Of a DNA stretch of 64,000 nucleotides, positions 12,274 to 24,800 are shown in pieces. The stretch is taken from assembly GCA_023313575.1 (NCBI GenBank), contig JAJTTP010000007.1, positions 310,001 to 374,000 of the forward strand. Direction: 5' to 3'. The notes below the pieces were generated by a model. It did no database searches, was not told the DNA's origin, and worked only from the letters and a program-made list of their open reading frames with translations. Numbering within the stretch: position 1 is the first letter of the stretch; each line of letters starts with the position of its first letter. This stretch comes from Eutypella sp. D-1 (lineage: Eukaryota; Ascomycota; Sordariomycetes; Xylariales; Diatrypaceae). Made by a program: the position numbers and the translations under genes.

Positions 12274-13413
12274 TTACTTCGGTATATAAGGTTGATGGTT
12301 TGACTCCGATGTGAAGTTTACGAGACAATAGAGTTGAGCTCTAAACTTGCAGATGGTTTCCGTGTGCATATCCCTATCTTGACTACTTGTGATATATTCC
12401 CAGGCGTAGGAGTATCCTTCCTCTGCTGGCGCTAGCACCTGCGACAGCCACGCCGTATCTCGGTGCCCATCGTCCAAGGGCTCACACATCCACTGGGCCT
12501 TGAGCCATTCCCAATCTAGAGAGTACCAGCCCGACTGATGCCAGTCCAGGATAGCGGCCACACGGGGCAGCGAGTCTACGCCTCGTGAGATGATGATATT
12601 GCCCATGTGTAGGTCGGCATGGGTAAACACGACTGCCCTGTCATCCGTCAGACCAGCTAGCTCAGAGAATTCGCGCCGGGGGTTCTGAGTCTCCGGGGGA
12701 CACGCGTAGCGCGCGAAGAAGTCGTGGAACTCGGTGATATCCGCGAACGGGCCGGGATTCGGGTCCCCAGCATCGCGAAAAATAATATCGCCGACCCCCT
12801 GCCTCCCGATATGACCTGCGAAACGTAAGCCATCATGATCGCCTATCCCCGAGGTATTAGAAATCTCATTGTGTTACCTACCGATGTAGTAGGGTTCCGA
12901 CTCCTGACTGAGCTCGCGCCACGCCTTGACACACCCGCGTAGCTGTTCACAAATCGCGGCCCTTTCCTCGGCGCTTAGCGATGGCCAGGCCTGTTCTAAA
13001 GTGTCGCCCTCGACGAGCTGCATGTAGATGAACGTCTCGCCGCCATCGCGGCACCAGCCGAACAGCTCTGGCGTAGGAACTTCGTCTCTCATGTGCCTGT
13101 TGAAGTACCAGAGACACTGGGCCTCAGCTATGGTAATCTCCGAGCCGTACTTGACGACGACTCCCCGATCCTCGAACGGAATGGGGGGAGGCCGCTCTGT
13201 TCTGGCCCTTATGTCGTTGACCTCTATATCCTTTCGGCGTACCTCCTCAGGGGTCGGAAGCTCGCCGGTGTTATTTTTGAAATATGAGGAGTCGCGGAAC
13301 ACCACACTTTCCTTACAAGGCAGCTCTCCTATATGCAGTGTCTTGCGCGACATAGCAGACAGCGGTTCATTGGATAGGTTATATGGATGATTCATAAAGG
13401 ATAGGGATTTCAT
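12274..13413 (-). CDS. Aminoglycoside phosphotransferase-fold (APH) kinase
   Basis: Two exons on the minus strand, 13413-12882 and 12815-12274, joined in phase 1 through a 66-nt intron (GTAGGT donor, CGCAG acceptor); 357 residues. The APH/choline-kinase fold is shown by the nucleotide-binding Lys in GVVVKYG (Lys88), the catalytic loop FTHADLHMGN (His243, Asp245, Asn250) and the metal-binding Asp in AILDWHQSGW (Asp268). The second exon continues the family sequence without a break (GHIGRQGVGDIIFRDAG). Such proteins are abundant and expanded in filamentous fungi; most phosphorylate unknown small molecules and are not antibiotic-resistance enzymes. The start is uncertain because Met1, Met7 and Met21 are all possible and the first 30 residues look non-conserved. 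The 3' end lies 30 bases from the tRNA-like gene on the same strand. Confidence 0.85.
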
Positions 13414-14517
13414 ATGGCATAGTCGGAAAAGGAAAAAAAGGTGAGTAGGCGTACACCTCTACCAGCGACCTGTGTATAACAACATTCATGTCTAGCTTAT
13501 GCTTCTGAACAGGGTGGCAGGGGTTAGTGTTAGCCCCTCGACGCCTACTATAGCCCTGGCCAACTCATTGGTGGCGCCATAGAGCCTGTTACTTTGCTGC
13601 CTAGCACCGCGCGGCGCAGCGGAACACTTGAAGTAAATGCCTTGATCGTAGAAAGAGGTCATGGCACTCGATATTGCCAAGCCGACCCCGGCGCAGGCCA
13701 ATTAAGTCCTGTTCTAAAGCATGTCAATGGTCGCGGAGACAGGCCCTAGAGTGTAGCCCCGTGATCGCGGGAGGCGTCCAACACTCTCTGACCGCCGGCC
13801 TCGCAGTTGAGAAGTCAACGCCCTCTTCGTCTTAGAACTGGAAAAGAAGGTTGGCCAGGACAGGTAGAAGGCTACACGCGATCGTAGTGTACAGAAAACT
13901 TCGGCATGAAAATAAAAACTACGATGTGAACATATTGATCTATAGACATCGCCCACCTGACTGGAGTGGCCTTATTTACATGCTATATCACGTCAAAACT
14001 TCAGGGACTGCGGATAGACCTCAGATTGTCAGTACAGAGGCGCCTTCGAGGCCATCGTGGCGCTGAATCCAGTATATGAAAATAGTCTTAGTGACGCTTC
14101 CAGAAGCTCGGTAGGTATTGCGGCTATTCTCCCGCCCGTGTTCCTCAGCAGTGCTTGAGACTCTACAGGCCTCATCCGGTTTCCAACAAAGGTTTAGGCT
14201 TTCAGGAAGTCAGTGGCATGCATTCTGTGTTATGCTATGCAGAAGGTATGACCGGCCCATATACTCCAGCTGACCAAGGGCTTGAGCCTGGTCAATATCA
14301 TAGCTGGTGTGACGAGATGCTGAAACCCTAGGCTAGCGAGGAATGACTGGCTTATGGTTGTCCAAGTTTCAAGTTTTTCCTGCCGCTGGTCGTGTCTGTA
14401 TCGATCTTGCATGTGACATGCTGGTATCGAAGATGGCTTGGTTGATAATGGAGCGAGTTGGGCAATGGCAATAGCCAGCTTTCAGTGCTCCCGCGTTCGG
14501 ATCTCCTCGTTGGCCCA
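13414..14517. other. Intergenic, nothing recognised
   Basis: This lies between the APH kinase promoter and the stop codon of the next minus-strand gene. Frames of 60-80 codons (13492-13701, 13714-13956 and 13851-14066) overlap or oppose one another and show no family signature. No repeats or RNA genes were seen. Confidence 0.55.
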
Positions 14518-15057
14518 TCAGTGTCGCGGTAGTTGTTCCACTCTCGCAGCAGGAGTCTCTGCTCCTTGCGATAAATCCAACGGCCACAGCATGTCAGCCT
14601 GGATCAGGTGCATTACTGCTTGCGTGATCCACCACTGGCAGTCTCTAACTTCGGTCCTTCTCGGCGGGCCCGCCGCTTTGTTGGAATCCGTTGTGTTGAC
14701 TTTGACGAGGCTCGGGCCGGGCGCTTGAACTTCTCTACACGCTCTGTCAAATGCATTGATGATAATGCTTCCATCAAGCGCCCCATCGGCAACAGTATCA
14801 TGGGCATTCCCGGTCTCTATGCCCAGGACCGCAACTGGAACTAGCCCAATAGCAAAGGGCGTCGGGTTCCTCTCGTCCTCGCGGACGTTGTAGTCCTGCA
14901 CATATTCGTACTGGAAACCGTTGAGGCGGTCTCCCGTCACATGGATACGGTCGCCGGTATCTAACTCTCGGTCACCCTTGTTGTGCGGTAGCCAAAAGGA
15001 CCAATGCGCAGCAAATGGACGCGAATGGTAAACTAGGACATAGAGAGTTTGTGCCAT
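14518..15057 (-). CDS. Conserved-looking fungal protein with HW and DCQ motifs (179 aa)
   Basis: A single-exon frame of 179 codons. The N-terminus MAQTLYVLVYHSRPFAAHWS places a His-Trp pair at the end of a predicted beta strand, followed by FWLPH, a strand reading GDRIHVTGD and, near the C-terminus (about residues 143-155), RDCQWWITQAVMHL, where a Cys begins an amphipathic helix. A His in an HW-type strand early and a Cys at the head of a late helix is the order found in permuted papain-like folds such as LRAT and fungal DUF6914-type proteins. A hydrolase or acyltransferase fold is therefore an inference, not a demonstrated match. There is no signal peptide or membrane helix. The codon pattern is GC-ending and gene-like, unlike the AT block only 430 bases upstream. 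Overlapping plus-strand frames at 14438-14844 are shadows. Confidence 0.65.
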   Translation of the reverse strand: MAQTLYVLVYHSRPFAAHWSFWLPHNKGDRELDTGDRIHVTGDRLNGFQYEYVQDYNVREDERNPTPFAIGLVPVAVLGIETGNAHDTVADGALDGSIIINAFDRACREVQAPGPSLVKVNTTDSNKAAGPPRRTEVRDCQWWITQAVMHLIQADMLWPLDLSQGAETPAARVEQLPRH

Positions 15058-15489
15058 GATCTTTGACCGAGGAGCAGTGTGTTAGAAGTAGGAAGGAGTT
15101 GTCACCTATGTATTTCAGTTGACCGTTCTGTCTAGGATTGTTGCCCGGTAGGTAGTGAAACAACCCGATGATGTTTTATACCGTGGTCACAGATATACTC
15201 AAGGCTATATAACTCCTCTTTGTAGGCTCTCCCTTGACTCACCATAACTGCTGGGCGGGCTTCGCGCTCAGCCTCGTTTGCTTCGCCACGCCTGTCGTCC
15301 CGTTCCCTTTTTTTACTTCTCCTTCTTTCTCTTTTCGTACAGGACCGGCCTGTACAGACCGATCTATAGGCTTAACCGAAAGTTTGGCACTATAAACCCG
15401 GGTGAAATAAAAGTTCGTAAATATAATCCTTACCAACTTTATATCTAGGTACTTAACCTTAGATTACGTACCTACTGTACCTAGGTACA
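15058..15489. other. Transition zone from genic DNA to AT-rich block
   Basis: Base composition falls from balanced to strongly AT-rich over about 100 bases. The last 25 bases before the block (15468-15492) hold overlapping TACCTA/TACCTAGGTAC motifs. The region should contain the promoter of the 14518-15057 gene. Confidence 0.6.
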
Positions 15490-16270
15490 TACCTTACCGC
15501 TTAAAAGGGGTTTTTTAACATAATATCGGGCCGGTTAAAATTATTTCCGGGATTATATTTATAAAAAAACGGTTTTATAATTTTTAAAAATAATCTTTAT
15601 TTTTAATATAAGCCCGGAAATAATATTAAAATTAAAACTATAATTTTAATTATTACGGTGTTTTTTTAAAACGGTTATATCGTTATAATTATTATTAAAT
15701 TAAGTTAAAACAGATATGCTTTTTTTTTAAATAATACCCGTAAACTATAACGGTTTTTTTTATAATTACGTATTTAATAACTTTACCTTTTAAGCTTTAC
15801 TTTTTAAGCTTAATTTTTTAAACTTTATTTAAATGCTTATAGCTTATTTTTATTACGACTTTAATTTATATAACTATTTAAAACTTGATACCGATATAAA
15901 CGGGCATATTTTTTTAAAAAAAATATTTTTAATTTTATAAATCTTTTTATATTATTATTTTAATTTTTTTATATTAAATATAATTATTATATTACCGCTT
16001 AGCATATATTTTAGTATTAACTTTATTAGCCGTTATTAATTTATTATATTTTATATTTAAAACTTAATTATACGTTATCGTTTTTAAAATATATTAATTT
16101 ATATAAATATTTTTTTATATTTTAATATAAAACTTTAAAAATAAATTTATTTTATAAAATAAAAAAAATAATTTTTAATTCGTAATAACTTTTATTTTTT
16201 AAGTTTTTTAATTTATTAACGCGTAATTAATATATTAATTTATAATAAAAAGTTTTAATAACCGTAACCG

Positions 16271-16402
16271 TGTAAAGAAATAACCCCGGGGCGTTCCCAC
16301 CTTAAATACAAATATAAGGCTTTTAACGTTTAATAAACGTTAAAACTGTTAATTTTTTACAAATTATGTAATAAAATAACTAACTTTTTTTATTCTTTTA
16401 TA
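16271..16402 (+). repeat. Left 132-bp terminal repeat of TRIM-like element
   Basis: It aligns base for base with 16988-17119 at an offset of 717, apart from transition differences. This copy begins TGTAAAG and carries more C-to-T changes in its second half than the right copy (for example ATGTAATAAAATAACTAAC against ATGTGGTAAAGTGGTTAGC). Confidence 0.8.
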
Positions 16403-16970
16403 TAATTTTAACGAAATTAAAGTCCGGCCGTCTTTAGCTAAAAGTTTAAACTTACCGGGTGCTACGTAATTTTAAAAAACTTTCGTTTTAAATACGTACG
16501 TAAATATAAATAAGTTAAAAAACGCCCGGGTTTATAAAAATAAAACGCCGTTAAAACGCGCGATTGTTATTAATACAAGTAATAGTCGGCTTTTAATCGG
16601 AAATTAATTAAATTAAATAATATAGTTTTAAAGTAATTTTATTAATTATTATAACCGATCGACGCTTATCGACGGTGTTTCGGTTTTATAACGTATTTAA
16701 ACCCGATTTATAAAAAAGCGGTCGTACCGATCGATCCTTATTCCAGGTATAATTACGGCTTTATAAAACGTACCGCGTATCGCCGAAATAGCGTTAATAA
16801 ATATTTAACGATTATTAAAGTTATTTAACAGGTATTAATAAATAATAAAACGTTACAGTTATTAACGATTAATAAATTAATTATTTACCGGTCAGGGCGC
16901 GGTTAATAATAACGGGTTATTTACTTTACGTATAACAGTCCCTGCCTTAAACTGTTAAAGATTAACAGTT

Positions 16971-16984
16971 AAAAAGGGGGGGAG
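16971..16984 (+). other. Polypurine tract of TRIM-like element
   Basis: AAAAAGGGGGGGAG lies three bases before the right terminal repeat, the normal place for the plus-strand primer of an LTR element. A purine-only strand contains no CA on either strand, so RIP cannot change it, which explains its survival. Confidence 0.65.
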
Positions 16985-16987
16985 TAA

Positions 16988-17119
16988 TATAAAAAAATAG
17001 CCCCGGGGCGTTCTTATTTTAAGTACGGATATAAAGCTTTTAGCGTTTAATAAACGCTAGAACTGTTAATTTTTTACAAGTTATGTGGTAAAGTGGTTAG
17101 CCTTTCCCATTCCTTTATA
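16988..17119 (+). repeat. Right 132-bp terminal repeat of TRIM-like element
   Basis: Partner of 16271-16402. It keeps more G and C (GGTAAAGTGG, CCTTTCCCATTCC) than the left copy. The AACCG target duplication follows immediately. Confidence 0.8.
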
Positions 17120-17877
17120 AACCGTTTAAGTATTTAAATTTACCTTATTAAATTACGGTTAAGTTTTTTTATATTAAAATACGATAAATAATATTAAATA
17201 TACGGATTTATAAATTAAAAAATATATACGTATTTTTAAAAATATAAACGCGATACGAAAAAATTAAAACGTAAAATATAACGTATAAACTATTTAATAA
17301 AAATCCTTTATTATAAACTTATACGCTTAATATAAAATACCCGTTATATTAAATAAATATTATTTAACCCGGCTTTTTAAACTTAAACATAAGTTTTTAA
17401 ATATTAATCGTAATATAAAATGCTTAATATAAAAAACTTATAAAAACTTATAAACTTAAAATGTAATACCCGGAAACCCGGTATAATTTTTATTATAAAA
17501 CTCCCGATTAAAAACTAACGTATAACTTTTCCATAAAAATATTTAATACGTTATTAATTATTTATTATTATAAAATCATTTATAATTTTAATAAAAAATA
17601 TATTTAAATAAAAACTATCGATATTATATTTAATATCGAAATATTAAATAACTTTTATACCGTTTATATTAATAAAATAATTTTAATAACGGTTTTTAAA
17701 AATAAATCGTAATATAATAATTAAATTATATTAATTAAATTTAAAAAATTTTTTATTATCGTTATCGGGGGCGGAAACGGCGGCGTTTAATTTATTATCG
17801 TAAGTTTTAAATTTTTTTAATTTTTTTAACCTTTTTAACCGTAACCGGTAACGGCGGAATTTTAAATAACGGTAAAA

Positions 17878-18306
17878 TGTTATAACCGGTCGGGCTATTA
17901 AGCCGAGTAAGGCTAATATAATAAAAAAAAATCCTTAACTTTAGTTTTAAAAAAAGAGATAATTATATTAAAGTAAGCCATATGCGTTATACGATTAAAA
18001 AAATCGGTTAAATCGATTATAATTTTAACGATATTAAATCGTTATATTCGGATACGATCTTAATGATTTAATAATAACTATATATTTTAATATTAAGAAT
18101 AAAGGATATAAATAATATATAACTACGTTTATTACTTTTCTTTTAAATAATCTTTAAGCTTATTAGCTTATAATATAATTTAATTACTTAAAGCATTTTT
18201 TTTTATTATTACCAGACGTGATTACTTATTACTTAAAACTTTTAATATTTTCATTAACATAAACCTTTCGATTGAATTAATAGTTAAGAATAAACCGGCC
18301 GTTATA
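17878..18306 (-). mobile_element. Solo LTR, copy A (429 bp, heavily RIP-mutated)
   Basis: It begins TGTTATAACCGGTCGGGC and ends CCGGCCGTTATA, and is the same sequence as copies B and C in the orientation of C. Its flanks are identical 5-mers, TAAAA at 17873-17877 and 18307-18311. An independent target duplication means this is a complete solo LTR, left by recombination between the two LTRs of a full element, rather than one end of an element with copy C. It is the most RIP-damaged of the three. Orientation is given relative to copy B and is arbitrary, because the coding sense of the family is unknown. Confidence 0.8.
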
Positions 18307-21300
18307 TAAAAACTCGGCGCCCGGAGTAAATAAAAGGTTTTAATTTATATAAATAAATTAATTTAATATAAAATTCTTTTTTAAATATCGATTTATTTAT
18401 TTCTTTTATTTTACGATTTGTTTTAAATTAGTTTTTTACTTAAATTTAATAAAAAACTTTTTAAAAAGCTTTATTTTTTTTCTTAATAAACGGTTTAACT
18501 TTTACTTTTATAATTACTTTTTTTAAAAATATAAATTAATTTAATATAAAAAAATAATAAATATTCGATAACGTACTTTTTATATCTTCGGCTTTATGTT
18601 TTATAAAAGGGTTTATTATAATAAAGTTTAAAACTATATATAAAACGGTAAAACCGGGCTTTTTATTTTTATCGTTATTACCGTTATATTTTTAAATTAA
18701 TAAAAAATAATTAACTTTTAATTATATATTATTTTTATATTTAACATTATCCGTTATAAAATCGATATAATAATTAAATATATTATTATCTTTATTTATA
18801 TTATAATAATCGATTACATTTTATTAAATAAATAAAGTTAGCTTAAAACTTTTAGTAAAAAGATTATCTAATTTTTTTTTCGTAACCGGCGGGAGTGAAT
18901 TAAAAAAATAGTTTTTAATTTTATTAAAAACGTTAATATAAAGCCCGAAATTTGGGCCGGCCGGGAAATTTACGGCGTTATTAAAAGCTTTTTTAAATAC
19001 TTCATACGTAAGATTTATATATAAGTTATATTTTTTATCTTTTAATAAAAAGTTAATAAATTAATATTTTATATTAAAATATAACGTTAAAAATATTAAC
19101 TTATTTATTTTATTATTTTTAATGCCCGTATTTAACTTTTTTTACGCTGGTTTTCTTTACGCCGGTTTTTTTTTTAACTATATTAATTAAACCTATAAAT
19201 TTAAAACTAAGTACTACTATAAAAAGTCCGATCTGTAATAAATACCCGGGTAATATTTATAAATGTTATAAAATTTAATTAACAAATAAAATAAACCGTA
19301 ATAAACGCTTTTATTTTTATTAAGTATAAATTAATTAAAGTATAAATAATATATAATAATAGTATCCGAACCTATAAATAACGCCGAATATAATAAAAAC
19401 GCGGCTTAATTAAATTTAAAAATTATATATTATATATTATATATTATTTTTAATAAGTTAACAATAATTTTAAAATTATAAAAAAAACATTATAAATATT
19501 TATTTTAATTTTATAAAGTTAAAAAAAAAGCGTAAAAAAAAGCATAAGAAAAAAAAGGAAGAAAAAAAAAAGCGAATAAAAACCGATTATTTAAATAAAT
19601 AAAAATTATATAAAACCCCGAAGTAATCGTAAGCTTTTAATAATAAAACGTACGTACGGAAATATTATAAAATTATTTAATAAAAACTTATTTAAATAAT
19701 TTTATTATTATAAATTTATTAAATTAATACGGTTATAAAATAAAAGAAAAGTATTAAAGTTAATAAGAAAAAGGTTATTCGTATAAATTATATTAAATTA
19801 AAGCAAGCTTATAAATATATAACGCTTAAGGTTTTATATTTACCGGTTTCGATATAACCGACCATTTTAATATAAAAAATATAAAAAGTTTTTAATTAAT
19901 ATGCTATTTAGCCGGAAAAGAATTAAATATAAAGAAAAATAAGTAATAATTAAAGCATATTCCTTTTAAATATATAATTACCGAATCCGGTATTAAATAT
20001 TATATTTATTTAAAATATCCGAAAATAATAATATAAATATTTATTTTATTTTTCTATCGCTTTATATTATTTTATCGGTAACCGACGCTTTAAATATATT
20101 TAATATAACGTATTAAGCTTATTTCTTATACTTTAAATATAAAATTAAATTAAGTTTTAAATTTTATTATTGATATTAATAATTAATATATAAATAAGTA
20201 ATATATATTTATAATTACGGGCTAACTTTATATAATAATATATTTAATATAAAAAGCTTTAAATAATTAATGCCGTTAATTTTTAATTAAATAACGTTAT
20301 TATTTTATTAATGTTATAATAATATAAATTATAAAATAATAACCTCGAAATAAATAAACGTTATAGCTTTAATTATATATAATATTATAAGTTATTTCCC
20401 TTTTTAAGCTATTAATATCGCTTTTATTATCGTTATTATTATTATTATTATTATTATTTTCGTTTTATTACTATTATTACTATTATGCTTTTTTAACCGC
20501 TTTATTCCTTTTTTTATATTAATTAACTTAATAAGTTTTTTTTTAACCTATTTAGTTATAATTTAATTAATTAATACGCAGTTATAAGCTATAAGTTAAT
20601 ATTTTTTTAAAGATATATATAATTAACTCCTTTATAATATTTTTAATATTCTTTTATTAAACTAATAATAATTATTAAGTTTTTACCCGGCGCTTTAATA
20701 AAAGAAAAATCTTTATATTTTAATTTAAAATCCTTTATTTTTTTAAGATTAAAAATAGCGCTAAACCGAAGCTATTATTTCTCGGTATTATACGGGTGCT
20801 TTTTTAAAACGTAATTCTTTTACGCTAATTAATTAAAGTATAACTTAATATATATACCGATATTATTATATATAATTAAAATAATAGTTAATATATAATT
20901 CTTTATACTTAAGTAAATAAGTATATTTTAATACCAGTTTTATAATTTAAAATTAAAAGCTTTAAGGTTAATAGTTTTTTTAACCTATTCGAAAATAAAA
21001 ATAAATATCTCCGAAAAATATCGGCTTTTAAATAAGCTTTATAAAATAATAAGCTCGGTTTCGTTTTTAAAATCTTTATTACTTAATAAATTTATTAAGT
21101 TTTAAATATAATCTTTTATCTTATTTAACGCACGATTTTTTTACGTTACGTAATTACTTTTAATCCGTTTACAGATATTATAAAAGGTATTAAAAAACAC
21201 TTTAAGCGGTTAATTTAAATATTATATATTATATTAAATACAAATATTTATTTTCGTATAATTTATTTTAATAAAATATTATAGCCGTAAAACTAATTAA

Positions 21301-21774
21301 TAATTAATAACGAAAATATTATATTAATCGGTATATACGCCGCCGGGGGGGATTTTAAATTATAACTTTATTTTAATTTTAAGAAAATTAAATTCGTTAA
21401 TTCGGGTTTTTTTTTATTAATTTAACGGATAACTTAACTATTTCCGATTATAAAATATTAAAGATTTATTATTAATATAAAAGGTATATAAATAAATAAT
21501 ATATAAAAATGCGATCCGTATATTTTTTTTATTCGGTGTTATTAAAATCTTTTTAAAAAACTTATACGGATCGGGTATTATAATTACATTTTCGTTTTAA
21601 TCGAAAATAACCTCCGTATTATTAATAGCTTTAATAATTTAATTATTAAAATTTACGGTAACTTTCTTTTAATTAATATTATTACTCCCGTTTATTATTT
21701 AATTATTATTAAAGCTATTTATTATTTTATTAATATTTTATATATGCTATCGACATAAAGAGATTAAAACTATA

Positions 21775-21895
21775 ACATTAAAAGGGGGAGGGGCATAGCT
21801 AAAAATATTAAGAGAAGAAAAAAGTTATAAAAGGAAAAGTTAAAAAGGGAAAGTTAAGGTAGGATAGGTTAAAATAAATAATAAGGTAAATAAAG
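21775..21895 (+). other. Purine-rich island within the AT-rich block
   Basis: About 120 bases in which one strand is almost only A and G with some T (AAAAGGGGGAGGGG, then AGAGAAGAAAAAAG, AAAAGGGAAAG, AAGGTAGGATAGG). Low C on this strand and low G on the other leave few CA targets, so it has kept far more G than its surroundings. It could be the polypurine tract and flanking part of another LTR element; no partner repeat was found. Confidence 0.4.
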
Positions 21896-24800
21896 GCGTT
21901 ATAAAGCTGTACTGTATTTATATTACAGGGGTGGGGTAATTTAAATACTTAAATATTATATTATAAAAACTTTAATAAATGCTTAAATATTAAAAATTAT
22001 CGCTTTAAGTATTAAACTTAATTATTTAAATTATTATTAAATTTATTTTATTAAATTTATTATTATAACTTTTATAATAATTTTTACGTTAAAGTTATAA
22101 ATAGTTATTTATAATTATTTATTACTAGTTATAAACGGTAAATTAAAAAATCCTTTTTTTACCATTTATAAGTAAATAAATTAAATAATATAACGGTTAA
22201 TTTATAATTTAATACTTAATAATAAGGCTTATTATAGGTATAATTTACGATAAATAAAATTTACCCGAGCTTATTTTTTCCGATTATAATATCGACTTTA
22301 AATTTTAAATTTTATTTATAATTACTTTTTTTTTACATTAATTTATCGAATATTCTTTTATTTACCGCCGTAATTTATTAATATAATTAAAATATTATAA
22401 ATTTAAAAATTTAAAAATTATTAATAACTTTTTAAATATAATACTTTAATTTATATAAATTAGGATTTTTTTAACAATATAATAACATCGTAAATATTAT
22501 AACCGAATATAAACCGTTTTTTTAAATAAATTTATTAAGTATAAAATTATTAAATAAAAAATATATAAAAAGTTTAACGCCGGGCTTACCGGTATACTAT
22601 TAGAAACCCCCGAAAATATATCCTTATCGGGATTAAGAAAAGTTTTTATTAATATTAATATCGATTTCGATAATAATAACGATATAAACAATAACGATAA
22701 AACTGGAATTAAAACGCTGCCGGCAAATTAAAAACTTATTAAATAATTTAATATATTGTTATTTAAAATCTTTACGGCTATTTTTATAATAACCTCGTTT
22801 TATATTATTTCGTTTTATTTTATTTTTTACATATAAAATAAAATTATAAAAATAAATTATATTTTTTAAAACTTTATAATATCCCAGTTTTATATCGTTT
22901 TAACGATATAAAAAAAAACATATTATATTTTATAAAAAGTATATTTTTACCTTATAAAAGTTTTATAACTTACCGATAATTTAAATTAAATACGTAATAT
23001 TTTTAAACGTAACGAATTTCTTTTTATTTTTAAAATAATATTTTTATTACGAAAACTTTAAAAGTTTAATATAAACTTTAATAAAACTTTATTATTTATA
23101 TATATAAACCTCCGAAAAAATATTTTCGTATTTAATTTTCCCGATATTATTATTATATTATTATCGTTATTTATTATATACGTTAATATATATCGGGGTA
23201 TAGCTTATTATATAAACGGCCGTATTAAAAACCTTTAAAAAGCAAAATAATAAAAAAAATTAATTTATATTACGTCGGGCACGTTTTTTAAATATTTTAA
23301 TAACGATAATAACTTTTTTTTCTTTTTAAACTTTATGCGGTAAAGGGATAAAATTAAAATATACGCTGTTAAAAGGTTTTAATATAAAAATAACCACTTT
23401 AATCGGGTTATATATTATAACTTAAACTTTATTAATAAAACCCGGGCGATTAATATAAATAAAAAACCGATCGTATTATTATAAATAATATATAAACGGA
23501 ATAATATACCGGCCGAAATAATAACGTTATCGGAAGTAATATATATTTTATAATTAATATTAATTTAAAAATGCACCGAGTTAATATTAATAAAAAATAC
23601 TAAATTTATATTATTTTTATAATATATTATTAACCGAATTTATTTTATTACTTTTAATTATAATTTCGACTCCGGGGATTTTAATATCCGGCTTATACTT
23701 TTTTTAAATAAATATTTAATACGTTATATATTTAATTATTATCGTTAAAAATATTCAGTTTTTAAGTTTTCACATTTATATAAAACCGAATTAAAAATTA
23801 AAGTTTATGGATAAAAATATTTCGTTTATAAATTTACATTTTTTAATATAAAGCCTTTTAATATAAAGTTTTTTAACACAAAGTCCTTTAATATAAAAGT
23901 TATTTTATTATTATTTTAAATATTCGTAAATATGTTTAATTTATATAAATTTATATTTAAATTATTAATAAGGTTTTATTTTATAAGCGATTCTTTTATA
24001 TTAAATCGGCGTTTTAAAATTTAAAGTATATTGCTATTAATATTTAACCTATATAAAATATGTTTAACCGATATGTTTAAATTATTTTATTATATTAATT
24101 AATTAAACGCCGGCTTTAAAATTATTATCGGCGGTAAATAAATATTTATTTATATATTTATTTATTCCTTTATAAACGATATACTTTAAATATAATAATT
24201 ATTAAATTATTTATTATAAAAGGCGAATTTGCCGTATAAGTTTTATATGATATTTTACGATTATTTTAATAACATAAAACTTAATTTTATTTATTTCGGT
24301 CGGTATTATACGTATTATTAAAATAGCATATTTCGATTATTTTTATTATTAACGATTATATTTTATAAATCGAAATTAATTAAATTCGGTTTTTATTTTA
24401 ATAACATATTAATAAAAGTTATTACTTTAATATTTTTTACTTTTAACCCTTTTTATATATAACTTATTAACGTAATATATTTTAAATATTAAAAGTTTTT
24501 ACGTATTTTATATTATTTTATTTTTAAATAAGGTAAATATTTTTTAATACCGACGGTATCATTTAAATTAATCGAGTTTATTAAAAATTTATATTTTTTA
24601 AAGCTAACTTTAATTATAAAGCCTTATTAAATATATCGATTTTTTTCGTATATAAAAATATTTACGCGGTATTATTATCTTTTCGGTTATATTCCGATAT
24701 TAATTAAAAAATACGTATATTAAGCTTAAATATATCGCTTTTATTAAGCTTTTAATAAAAAATATTTTATATCTTTTTTAATATTTATAGCTTTTTATTA

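Larger units (their letters stand above)
16271..17119 (+). mobile_element. TRIM-like miniature LTR retroelement, 849 bp
   Basis: Two 132-bp direct terminal repeats (16271-16402 and 16988-17119) flank 585 bp of non-coding DNA. Both contain CCCCGGGGCGTT and end in TTTATA. Their differences are mostly G/A and C/T changes, as expected from RIP. The left copy still begins TG; the right begins TA, a G-to-A change. A polypurine tract (16971-16984) lies just before the right repeat, so the element reads left to right. The 5 bases on each side are identical, AACCG at 16266-16270 and 17120-17124, a retroviral-integrase-type target duplication. Total length below 1 kb, repeats of 100-250 bp, no coding capacity and a PPT together define terminal-repeat retrotransposons in miniature, which depend on another element for reverse transcriptase and integrase. 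No primer-binding site could be recognised after the left repeat, probably because of RIP. Confidence 0.75.
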
